The position numbers and the translations under genes are program-made. Source: Flavobacterium sp. W4I14 (GTDB lineage Bacteria > Bacteroidota > Bacteroidia > Sphingobacteriales > Sphingobacteriaceae). From it: a stretch of DNA of 64,000 nt. Positions 1 to 6,735 of the stretch are shown in pieces. The stretch is taken from NCBI GenBank assembly GCA_030817875.1, contig JAUSZU010000001.1, positions 3,844,001-3,908,000 on the forward strand, given 5' to 3'. Numbering within the stretch: position 1 is the first letter of the stretch; each line of letters opens with the position of its first letter. The notes beneath the pieces are model-generated. The model was not told the origin of the DNA. It saw only the letters and a program-made list of their open reading frames with translations, and did not search any database.

Positions 1-803
1 GACCCAAAGATATCGCCTGTTACACAAGAGCTGTGTACACGTGCTAAAATCGGTTCGTTGGCATTCCATTCGCCTTTAGAAATGGCCAAATGCGTGGCAT
101 TGTTATCTAACTGCGTATAGGCCGTCATTTTAAAATCACCCCATGCTGTTGGTAGATCGATGCTAACCTCTTGTTTAATCAAACTATCTATGGTTAAACG
201 GTAAGCGATTAAATCTTCGATTGATATAATTTTTAACTGGTGTTGTTCGGCAATTTTAAATAAATCAGGGAGTCTGGCCATTTCGCCATCTTCTTTTAAA
301 ATCTCTACCAATAAACCTGCAGGTTTCATGCCAGCCAAACGCGCTAGGTCTACCGCAGCCTCTGTATGACCAGCACGGCGGATTACGCCGCCATCTTTTG
401 CAATTAAAGGAAAAATATGTCCTGGTCTGCCCAATTCCTCAGGGTTGGTTTTAGGATTAACCAGGGCCAGCATGGTTTTAGAGCGGTCGCTTGCTGAAAT
501 CCCGGTGGTGCAACCGTGTCCAACCAGATCAACGGAAACCGTGAAATTAGTTTCGTAAGCTGCCGTATTTTTACCCACCATCAGGTTCAGGTTTAACTCT
601 TTACAACGTTCTTCCGTTAGGGGCGCACAGATTAAACCACGGCCGTAAGTAGCCATAAAATTGATGATCTCTGGCGTTGCATTTTCGGCTGCCGTTAAAA
701 AATCACCTTCGTTCTCTCTATTCTCATCATCTACAACAATAATTACTTTACCAGCTTTTATATCTGCGATGGCCTCTTCTATTGTGTTTAATTTTGTTTG
801 CAT
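1..803 (-). CDS. ribBA: RibBA: 3,4-dihydroxy-2-butanone 4-phosphate synthase / GTP cyclohydrolase II (partial, 3' end outside window)
   Basis: The reading frame is open from an ATG at 803 to the left edge, giving about 267 residues with no stop. The N-terminal part is a RibB domain: it starts [19 protein letters not shown], carries the acidic metal-binding stretch [10 protein letters not shown] near residues 26-35, and later ends in [17 protein letters not shown], the C-terminal signature of DHBP synthase. After about residue 205 the chain continues into the beginning of a GTP cyclohydrolase II domain ([14 protein letters not shown]), so this is the bifunctional RibBA type that makes both precursors of riboflavin in the cytosol. 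The rest of the RibA domain, including its zinc cysteines, lies outside the window. It follows the LptF/LptG-type gene with a 130-bp gap, a neighbourhood often seen in Bacteroidota. The leader is too short for an FMN riboswitch. Confidence 0.95.
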   Translation of the reverse strand, partial: MQTKLNTIEEAIADIKAGKVIIVVDDENRENEGDFLTAAENATPEIINFMATYGRGLICAPLTEERCKELNLNLMVGKNTAAYETNFTVSVDLVGHGCTTGISASDRSKTMLALVNPKTNPEELGRPGHIFPLIAKDGGVIRRAGHTEAAVDLARLAGMKPAGLLVEILKEDGEMARLPDLFKIAEQHQLKIISIEDLIAYRLTIDSLIKQEVSIDLPTAWGDFKMTAYTQLDNNATHLAISKGEWNANEPILARVHSSCVTGDIFG

Positions 804-867
804 TTTATAAACATTATGGGGCAAATGGCGTGTTAAAATCAATTTATACCACAAACAATAACCCGTA

Positions 868-875
868 CAAATGTA
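868..875 (-). promoter_or_regulatory. Candidate -7 element for ribBA
   Basis: Read on the minus strand this is TACATTTG, a full match to the Bacteroidota -7 consensus TAnnTTTG, about 65 bp upstream of the ribBA start. A TTG at the usual -33 spacing is not visible; the nearest is 13 bp away. It would give a leader of roughly 55-60 nt. The call rests on the -7 match alone. Confidence 0.4.
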
Positions 876-933
876 CAACCTTATTGAGCAATATTTGGAT
901 TAAAATATCATCTGTAAGTAAAGGAAAAGACGC

Positions 934-2358
934 CTATTTTTCCTTCTTTTTAAACAGTTGAAGGAAGAACTGCTTGTAATAATTTACATCAAATAAGGCC
1001 GAATCCACTGTAGCTTTATAGGTTAAAAAGGCGGCCAGTGGCGATAAAACAATTACGGCAATCCACATCCCGAATATCGGGTTTAAATTACCTTCACGTG
1101 CCGATTTTTCGGCCACTGTGGTAATAATGTGGTATACCAGGAAGAAACAAATGGCCACCACAACCGGTAAACCCATCCCCCCTTTTCTGATAATCGCACC
1201 CAAGGGTGCGCCAATAAAAAACAACAGGATACAAGATGCGGCCAGGGTAAATTTACGCTGATATTCTACTGTTGTAAATATAATTTCGCTGGTTAAATCA
1301 GTTTGGCGTGGCCCCCAGTTGGGTACATGCTGCATAATATTCGCAACGGTATTATTTGCATTATCCAAAGCCAGTTTCCGCGATCCGTTCGGGATACTCT
1401 TCAGTATTACATCATCAATCTTTTTCGGTACTGCTTTTACTTTGGTATAACCTTTAGTAACATTAAATTGCTTAAAGTTGCTCGTGAGATTGGCAATGGT
1501 ACGCATTTTCATCGTATCCAGTTGCTTAGTCAGCGAGTCGCGCTTTTTAACGATCCCTTTCAGGTTTAACATGGGCGTACTGTTTCCAAAAGCATTCGGA
1601 TCGGTGGTATTGGGATCAAAAGACGACATATCGAAACGCGGTGAGGTTTCTTTAAAACGGTTCCGTGTAAAAATCTGCCTTGGGTTGTACATGCCATTTT
1701 TCGAAGCCTGTTCCTCGTACTGTATTCCATTTTTAAGGTAAAGCACCAAAAACTTACCATCGGCGGTTTTATTCATCTTACCCTCTCTGGCCAGAATTAC
1801 TTTCGGAATCCCGTTATTTTCCCGGTGATCGTAGATCATGATATTGTGCAGCGTACCATCTTCTTCTTTCGAATCGACACGGATGGCATAACCTGGAATG
1901 GCATTGTTAAAAACCCCTGGTTTAATTAAAAATGAAAGTTTTTTGTTCCTGATATCGTACAATAGCGAGCCAAATTTGAGGTTGGCTTTGGGCAGCATAT
2001 AGTTGGCAAAAAAGAAGGAGGCTATGGTGAGCATCAAAATTACCACAAACAAGGGGCGCATGGCTTTCTGTAAGGAAATCCCCGCCGATTTAATGGCCAC
2101 CAGCTCATAATTTTCGCCCAGTGTACCAAAAGTCATGATGGATGAAAGCAATACCGATAGCGGTAGCGCCATAGATACGTTGGCGGCCGAGGCGTAATAC
2201 ATCAGCTCCAGAATGGTATACCATTCGAAACCTTTTCCTATTAAATCATCAATCCATTTAAACAGAAAAAACATCAATAGAATAAACATCATAACAAAAA
2301 ATGTTGCTATGAATGGCTTCACAAATGCTTTTATTAATAGAAGATGTATTTTTTTCAC
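934..2358 (-). CDS. LptF/LptG family (YjgP/YjgQ) permease, LPS export ABC transporter subunit
   Basis: A 474-residue inner-membrane protein with the layout of LptF/LptG: three membrane segments in the first ~115 residues, a long periplasmic region of about 250 residues, and three further membrane segments at the C terminus (around residues 365-450). In the Lpt pathway these permeases work with the LptB ATPase to pull lipopolysaccharide from the inner membrane into the LptC-A-D bridge. The N-terminal stretch GTLGENYELVAIKSAGIS is characteristic of the family, with the coupling helix that contacts LptB. The start is a GTG (2358) giving MKKIHLLLIKAFVKPF; no ATG lies upstream in frame. A TACCTTTG word sits only 5 bp upstream of this start. 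It lies between the START-like gene and ribBA on the same strand. I cannot say whether it is the LptF or LptG member. Confidence 0.9.
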   Translation of the reverse strand: MKKIHLLLIKAFVKPFIATFFVMMFILLMFFLFKWIDDLIGKGFEWYTILELMYYASAANVSMALPLSVLLSSIMTFGTLGENYELVAIKSAGISLQKAMRPLFVVILMLTIASFFFANYMLPKANLKFGSLLYDIRNKKLSFLIKPGVFNNAIPGYAIRVDSKEEDGTLHNIMIYDHRENNGIPKVILAREGKMNKTADGKFLVLYLKNGIQYEEQASKNGMYNPRQIFTRNRFKETSPRFDMSSFDPNTTDPNAFGNSTPMLNLKGIVKKRDSLTKQLDTMKMRTIANLTSNFKQFNVTKGYTKVKAVPKKIDDVILKSIPNGSRKLALDNANNTVANIMQHVPNWGPRQTDLTSEIIFTTVEYQRKFTLAASCILLFFIGAPLGAIIRKGGMGLPVVVAICFFLVYHIITTVAEKSAREGNLNPIFGMWIAVIVLSPLAAFLTYKATVDSALFDVNYYKQFFLQLFKKKEK

Positions 2359-2388
2359 CCTACAAAGGTAAACAATACGAAGATAATA

Positions 2389-2769
2389 TTACGCACCCAA
2401 TACGCTAATCAGATAATCGATCTGGTTATCCCAGATTAATTTTTTCTCTGCAAGAAGCTCATCGGTCGTAAAATCAGTAATCGAGAGGGCAACATCATTG
2501 GTTAGTTCGTCCTGTACAATTTCCATCTCAAAATAACATTGAGGTTCATCATCCAGCCACTTAAATTTAACCAGCTTATTTTCTTTAATGGAAACCAGTT
2601 TTGCTTTTTGCTGCTCATCATCCCAGGTAAAAGTATATACCTGATCGCGGAAATTCACATCGTCCGCAAACCATTGCGATAAGCCGTTTGGCTCACTAAT
2701 AAAACTATACAATATTCTTGGTGACGATCTAACTTCGTACTCTAGTGTAAATTTTTTCTTTTCTGCCAT
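2389..2769 (-). CDS. START-like (SRPBCC) domain protein
   Basis: A 126-residue cytosolic protein without signal peptide or membrane segment. The pattern FTLEYEVRSSPRILYSFISE followed by GLSQWFADDV and a run of short beta strands is that of SRPBCC/START-like helix-grip folds, related to the AHSA1 group. Proteins of this length with this N terminus are common in Sphingobacteriia and have no assigned ligand or reaction. The gene ends 30 bp before the LptF/LptG-type permease on the same strand and could be cotranscribed with it. Function is unknown beyond the fold, which is expected to hold a hydrophobic ligand or to act as a chaperone-like module. Confidence 0.8.
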   Translation of the reverse strand: MAEKKKFTLEYEVRSSPRILYSFISEPNGLSQWFADDVNFRDQVYTFTWDDEQQKAKLVSIKENKLVKFKWLDDEPQCYFEMEIVQDELTNDVALSITDFTTDELLAEKKLIWDNQIDYLISVLGA

Positions 2770-3147
2770 GTTAGTACACTACCAGGATAATTTCCGGACT
2801 ATTTTTTAATATTATTTTTCTAAAGAAAGGTAATTTATTCTATATCTGCAACAATATAATTTTTATTGGTTCAAGGTGCATCAGTTCATTGGTCATTAGT
2901 TCATTCGTTAGTGGTCATTCCCTTCATTAGTTCATGCCAGAAGGCTATTTTGATGACGAACGCAGGGCGGATAGTTGATTAATCGCCCTTCTAATTTCTG
3001 CTCAACATCCGCAATACTAACTCATAAAAAAAATCCAATGCCTCTATGCATTATAGGATTAAGAAAAATATGCTGCATCGCTGACCACTTTGTGAGGATA
3101 AAGAATATCCAATAAATCTATTATAAAAAGTGGGCGTACGGTCTTTC

Positions 3148-3214
3148 ACCATATAAGGAATTTTAGTCCATTTAGTTTCCATTGAACTTATATGAACCAC
3201 ATGTCTTATATGGT
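3148..3214. repeat. Inverted repeat ACCATATAAG ... CTTATATGGT
   Basis: A 10-bp perfect inverted repeat (3148-3157 and 3205-3214) separated by 47 bp. A further CTTATATG lies inside at 3187-3194. Short intergenic elements built from the same CATATAAG/CTTATATG words occur in Sphingobacteriaceae and Flavobacteriaceae as far as I recall; that link is from memory. It may be a dispersed palindromic element or the folded arm of a transcript. Confidence 0.4.
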
Positions 3215-3256
3215 AAAAAACACAGGGTGGACAATTGGTGGAGTTATTTCAGCGGA

Positions 3257-3390
3257 ACGCAGTATTGCGGTGATGGCTATATTATGCGGTTAAACAAAAT
3301 AATATCCAGATCAACATGACCCAGACCGGAAGCCCGTATGACAACGCAATCGCCAAAAGGGTTAATGGAATATTAAATATTGTAAACAAT
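3257..3390 (+). pseudogene. Remnant of an IS3-family transposase (OrfB C-terminal part), frameshifted
   Basis: Frame one reads TQYCGDGYIMRLNK from 3257. From 3292 the frame one base back continues QNNIQINMTQTGSPYDNA and then IAKRVNGIL. Together these match the integrase-core C-terminal signature of IS3-type transposases, in which a GVQYC motif is followed by xxNxIxISMTxxGNPYDNAxAERxNGILK. A one-base change near 3290 breaks the frame, and the catalytic DD part and both IS ends are missing. The similarity stops at about 3378, where short-repeat sequence begins. This is an old fragment with no coding capacity. Confidence 0.7.
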
Positions 3391-3487
3391 AACAGTAATA
3401 AAAACCAATCTGTAAACAACAACCAGTAAAATCAAATTAATGGTAAACCATCAGCAGTAATTAAACCTTCTTATTGTAAACACTTTT
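3381..3487. repeat. Three ~31-bp imperfect direct repeats carrying GTAAAC
   Basis: TGTAAAC words occur at 3381, 3411 and 3475, and GTAAAC at 3443, so the exact GTAAAC positions are 3382, 3412, 3443 and 3476. Each unit has a second CAGTAA word about 13 bp further on (3393, 3424, 3455). The unit length is 30-33 bp and the sequence between the words is poorly conserved. It lies directly downstream of the transposase scrap and faces the GTTTACC array to its right in opposite orientation. Confidence 0.6.
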
Positions 3488-3522
3488 TTCAGTATAGGAG
3501 AGTATAGGGCAGGCAAAATGTC

Positions 3523-3672
3523 GTTTACCTTTCTCTACCCTCTTGTTTACCTTTCTCTACCTATTCTTTACCCTTTGTTTACCACTTGTTTACCCTTTCT
3601 GTACACCAAGTTAACCCCAAGGTTACCCCAGCGTTACCTTTTCGTTACCCTGGCGTTACCTAATTTATTACC
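3523..3672. repeat. ~14 copies of a GTTTACC/GTTACC word in 10-12-bp phase
   Basis: Words matching GTTTACC, CTCTACC, CTTTACC, GTTAACC or GTTACC begin at 3523, 3533, 3545, 3555, 3566, 3577, 3588, 3599 (degenerate), 3610, 3622, 3633, 3644, 3655 and 3667. The spacing is 10 to 12 bp, mostly 11, so the words face the same side of the helix. GTTTAC is the reverse complement of the GTAAAC in the repeats to the left. No reading frame crosses it convincingly. Confidence 0.65.
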
Positions 3673-4031
3673 TAAAAGGTAAAGGATTCGCGAATATCAG
3701 CTATGGAAAAAGTTACCTTGCAGATGACTTGGTAGCACCAAAGGGTAATCAATCTTTGAAACCATTAATTTTATGAGTACAAATGGCCAGCTGAAATACC
3801 TTTCGCACATACCGTAAGCAATAGACTTGACAATTTGCTAAGACCAGGAATGCGGTTAATTCTGCGGTATCCGCCGAAATGCTGCACTTTGTCGTGTTAT
3901 CTACTTCTAAAAACAGCCTCCCTTAAGGTCTAAAACGACCATTATAGTCTCCTAAAAACAATCAAATTTACTGAGCAATAAGGCTTTAAAGTATTTTTCA
4001 CATTTCTTTTTAATAGAATGTATATTTATTC

Positions 4032-4039
4032 TATATTTG
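4032..4039 (+). promoter_or_regulatory. -7 element of the tRNA gene
   Basis: TATATTTG matches TAnnTTTG exactly and lies 55 bp upstream of the mature tRNA 5' end. The sequence around -33 is T-rich (TTTCTTTTT) without a clean TTG. Confidence 0.5.
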
Positions 4040-4094
4040 CAACTCTTAAAAATAACCACATCGATATTTACGTTGTTTAGTAAATATTAAGCCC

Positions 4095-4171
4095 GGCGGG
4101 GTAGCTCAGATGGTTAGAGCGCAGGATTCATAACCCTGAGGTCGGCAGTTCGATCCTGCTCCCCGCTACCA
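4095..4171 (+). tRNA. tRNA with CAT anticodon, probably elongator tRNA-Met
   Basis: A 77-nt cloverleaf. The acceptor stem GGCGGGG (4095-4101) pairs with CCCCGCT (4161-4167), with a G-U at the first pair. The D arm is GCTC/GAGC, the anticodon loop is TTCATAA with CAT at 4129-4131, the T arm is GGCAG-TTCGATC-CTGCT, and the encoded end is ACCA. It lacks the three consecutive G-C pairs next to the anticodon loop and the unpaired first base of initiator tRNA, so it is not tRNA-fMet. An Ile tRNA with lysidine-modified CAT cannot be fully excluded from sequence, but the body resembles Bacteroidota elongator Met. Confidence 0.93.
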
Positions 4172-4172
4172 T

Positions 4173-4207
4173 AAGGAAACAGCATATCTTTGTTGTTTCC
4201 TTTTTTT
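4173..4207 (+). terminator. Rho-independent terminator of the tRNA
   Basis: The stem GGAAACAGCA (4175-4184) pairs with TGTTGTTTCC (4191-4200) over 10 bp with one G-U, loop TATCTT, followed by seven T residues (4201-4207). It starts 4 nt after the CCA end. Confidence 0.85.
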
Positions 4208-4784
4208 ATAACCATAATTCACTATACAAGAATTAGTTGCACCTCCCCATTACCGGTCCGACATTTTACCGAACAGTTAACCTATACCATAGCAAATTTA
4301 GGTCTAAAAGAACCTATTAATCATACGCCGAGTGAATATTTGACCTGTTCGACTTTTCCTTAGGGATATAGATACCTATCTGCCTATAAAAAGGTTTAAA
4401 ACTTTGCTTTTAAATCTCCCACTAAATCTCTCCCTCAAGTTTAGATTACACTTTGGGCATATGTATCAAAAATTATAAATAAGTCAGTGATAAGGTTAGT
4501 TTCCTCAAATAAAAAATAACGCTCATTATGCTCCAAAAACCGCATCCCTACCATCTGACTACCCAGGCAGTGACAAAAAATAAGCCCGGTACCGAACGAA
4601 AAAATATAGGCACGTTTTTTAACGTCTCCTGAAAGCCAGATTAAAAGGCTCATTTAGTTTGGTAGCGATGACGGCGGTTTAAGCACTAACCCACCCAGAG
4701 ATACCCTGAAGCCTGTTCCCCTTACAGCAAAGATTTTCCCAGCACATAAATTAAAAACCCAATAACCCGTTATACTAAACAGAT
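4208..4784. other. Intergenic stretch between tRNA and secreted-protein gene
   Basis: No feature can be supported. A 70-codon frame on the minus strand (4441-4653) has no recognisable domain, no good ribosome-binding region and cysteine-rich, unusual composition, and I do not call it. No clear TAnnTTTG precedes the gene at 4785. Confidence 0.5.
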
Positions 4785-5540
4785 ATGAGATCTATCCAAA
4801 TTTTATCGGCATTAATCATGCTATCAGCCACCGTCCTCGGCCAAACCATCAAATACCCCCAGGTAAACAGTTCAGAAGATTCTAAAACGGTAATTACACA
4901 GATAGAAACCAACAGCAAAAACACCATCGTTTCTTTCCGGTATACGGGCTATGGAAATGGCGATTGGGTACAGTTAAATAAAAGCATGTACCTACAGGAT
5001 GCCAATGGAGAAGACAGATACAATTATATCCGCTCAGAAGGCATTCCATTGAGACCCGAAAAATTGGTTATTACAGCACCCAAACAAGAAGTAAATTTTA
5101 AAGTTTACTTTGAGAAACTTAAACCGGGCACCAAAAACATCAATGTTATTGAACGTGCAAGATCCCTCGCCGAACTGAACAATGGCGTGAACTTCCTAAA
5201 CTATTTCAATGTTAGCTTGACTAAATCCCAAACGCTCCAAAACGGCACAAATTCAGAAGTTCAGGTATTTTTGGCACCCCCACCCCCCTTGAACCAGACA
5301 GTCGAAACAGCATCCAACAGCCCTGAAATGGCCAACCTCGGTTCAATGGTAAACAACATGTACTCAGGCATGCTAACAGCACAGCTGGACACCTATAGCA
5401 AACCGGAGATCATCAACCAGATCGCCAAGATCACAAAAGACTTTTACGACGCACTGATCAAAGCAGGTTTTCCTTCAGACGCAGCATTAAAGATTGTCAT
5501 CTCTAAACCACTGATCGCTATGGATGGCGGAAACAGGTAA
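4785..5540 (+). CDS. Secreted protein of unknown function
   Basis: A 251-residue protein that begins MRSIQILSALIMLSATVLGQ, a signal peptide with probable cleavage after residue 19, so it is exported to the periplasm or beyond. The mature part has a beta-rich N-terminal half (residues ~22-150, with RYTGYGNGDWVQLNKSMYL and a run on protein-binding strands) and a proline stretch APPPPLNQ near 170. The C-terminal 80 residues are helical. I do not recognise the family. Start choice: the ATG at 4785 is the only one that yields a complete signal peptide. A 10-bp hairpin lies about 60 bp after its stop. Neighbours give no functional hint. Confidence 0.75.
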   Translation: MRSIQILSALIMLSATVLGQTIKYPQVNSSEDSKTVITQIETNSKNTIVSFRYTGYGNGDWVQLNKSMYLQDANGEDRYNYIRSEGIPLRPEKLVITAPKQEVNFKVYFEKLKPGTKNINVIERARSLAELNNGVNFLNYFNVSLTKSQTLQNGTNSEVQVFLAPPPPLNQTVETASNSPEMANLGSMVNNMYSGMLTAQLDTYSKPEIINQIAKITKDFYDALIKAGFPSDAALKIVISKPLIAMDGGNR

Positions 5541-5597
5541 GCAGCGACCAAAAACGCTATATACCACATCGTACAATGAGGTGACCATATTCGCCTT

Positions 5598-5626
5598 AGA
5601 ATGGCAGAAAATAAACCTGCCATTCT
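5598..5626. terminator. 10-bp perfect hairpin after the secreted-protein gene
   Basis: AGAATGGCAG (5598-5607) pairs with CTGCCATTCT (5617-5626) around a 9-nt loop. No T-run follows on either strand, so it is a weak terminator candidate or an mRNA 3' stabilising stem. It lies 58 bp after the stop at 5540. Confidence 0.45.
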
Positions 5627-5919
5627 CCATATCTCACGTTCAACTTTACATTGGAATTGAAAAAGCCCATTATCACCAACAACACATTTTGTCGTTGCTA
5701 AGGCAGATAAACCCTACACCGTACCAGACAAAGTCAGAAAACATTTTTATCATATTTTTAAGAAAAGTGAGCACCTACATCCGGCGAAAGCCAGAGTGCC
5801 CCGTTCTGGGTCTTCGTGTAGATGGGCAGCTTTATGGGATGTGTAGCAGATAACTATCTCGTATATCGGCGCTGTGACCTGATTCCAAGCTTCTTGTTGC
5901 AAAACGCCCACCTGCCCGC

Positions 5920-6535
5920 TCAACTAAATTCAACGTCAATTATATCAATTGATACCATCAGCTGTCTATGTCCGGGCTTCCGTCAAACCTCCGCAGATAG
6001 GCCCTTCTTTTCATGGGAAGGTAGATCCCGGATACCTCCACCATGTTGTAGACATATTGCGAAGCATGAAAATTCTCTGTCATAGCTACATCTACCATAT
6101 AATCCTGTCTCCTTAGCAGGTGGTCTTCCCCAAAATAAAAATCCTGGGTCGTGCAGTGTGAGGCAAGATGCGGTGGAAAGGTCACGCGCAGACCTGACCA
6201 GGTTTCTTCGCCCTACACAAGGGGTTCAATTTCCCTAACCGACACCCCCGCATGGCCATAAAAAACGGAGTGGTAAGATAGGTCCACATTGCATAACCAT
6301 TAAAATTGGCACGGTCAAGTGGATTCCATGAATTCAACACCATATGACCCTGAATCTCTTTAGGCGTTCCGGTTCTTTCTGCAAAAACCTCACCCTTTTC
6401 ACTTTCTATTGCAATGCGATTGGAACTAAAGGCGGTTTTTTTCCTTCGCCTCCAAAAGGCCGTATGGAAGCCTTCTGCTGGTGGAGATAGACCGTCATTT
6501 CCCTGGAGGCCTATTGCAGGGTATTGATCGAAAAA
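5920..6535 (-). pseudogene. Relic of a conserved hypothetical gene with several frameshifts and a stop
   Basis: Read on the minus strand, pieces of one protein appear in succession but in different frames. They are QKASIRPFGGEGKK (about 6480-6440), FSSNRIAIESEKGEVFAE and RANFNGYAMWTYLTTPFFM (6430-6250), EIEPLV-stop-GEETWSGLRV (6240-6180), TFPPHLASHCTTQDFYFGED with RRAYLRRFDG (6185-5965), and finally QLMVSIDIIDVEFS ending in TGA at 5920. The order and motifs correspond to a widespread bacterial family of about 230-250 residues that I know only as conserved hypothetical proteins (NGYAxWTYLTTPFL, FYFGEDxLLRRxDY, AQYVxDxVE, PxKRRAY). At least three frameshifts and an in-frame TAG make it non-functional. 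The 5' end is not identifiable. Confidence 0.7.
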
Positions 6536-6623
6536 TCTGAAACCTTTGTATTTGTTTGAAGTCTTTTATACGCTGGCTACACACCTCATTCTCAAGGTAT
6601 AATTTTCAAATTAATGCATCTAT

Positions 6624-6653
6624 TTGGATTTATTCTTAATAAACTTAACTTTG
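6624..6653 (+). promoter_or_regulatory. Promoter of the TonB receptor gene
   Basis: TTG at 6624-6626 is followed after 19 bp by TAACTTTG (6646-6653). Both elements match the Bacteroidota sigma factor consensus TTG-N17-19-TAnnTTTG. It predicts transcription from about 6660 and a leader of about 75 nt. Confidence 0.65.
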
Positions 6654-6662
6654 CAAAAAAAT

Positions 6663-6706
6663 GCCACACGGATCCGACCCCGTGTGGCGATACGGGCGCT
6701 AAGCCC
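6663..6706 (+). promoter_or_regulatory. Structured 5' leader of the TonB receptor mRNA
   Basis: Two hairpins occupy the short leader. GCCACACGG (6663-6671) pairs with CCGTGTGGC (6680-6688) over 9 bp with an 8-nt loop. GGGC (6694-6697) pairs with GCCC (6703-6706) across a 5-nt loop. The first stem starts within a few bases of the predicted transcription start. No T-run follows, so it is not a simple attenuator, and I cannot match it to a known riboswitch class. Confidence 0.5.
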
Positions 6707-6735
6707 TGACACCTTTAACATCAAATTAAAAGTAA

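Larger units (their letters stand above)
2770..4094. other. Gene-poor stretch with IS relic and short-repeat arrays
   Basis: No intact gene is visible in these 1.3 kb. It holds short direct repeats of the type TTCATTGGTCATTAG near 2880-2935, an inverted pair ACCATATAAG/CTTATATGGT (3148-3214), a frameshifted transposase fragment (3257-3390), two arrays of short repeats (3381-3487 and 3523-3672), and the tRNA promoter at its right end. Reading frames between 3680 and 4020 are all short and I recognise nothing in them. Confidence 0.6.

Noticed and set aside
804..867. FMN riboswitch upstream of ribBA
   Set aside because: Gap to the preceding gene is 130 bp and the predicted leader about 60 nt; RFN-element motifs are absent.
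3381..3487. CRISPR-like spacing of ~31-bp repeats
   Set aside because: Only short words are conserved, the repeats are contiguous without spacers, and no cas gene is nearby.
4441..4653. 70-codon frame on the minus strand
   Set aside because: No recognisable domain, unusual composition, poor start context and no neighbour to pair with.
5524..5853. 109-codon plus-strand frame overlapping the end of the secreted-protein gene
   Set aside because: Starts inside the upstream gene in another frame, contains a hairpin and shows no domain; the sequence beyond it belongs to the minus-strand pseudogene region.
6663..6735. Cobalamin or other known riboswitch before the TonB receptor
   Set aside because: Leader is about 75 nt, far shorter than a cobalamin riboswitch, and lacks its conserved box; no other class matched.
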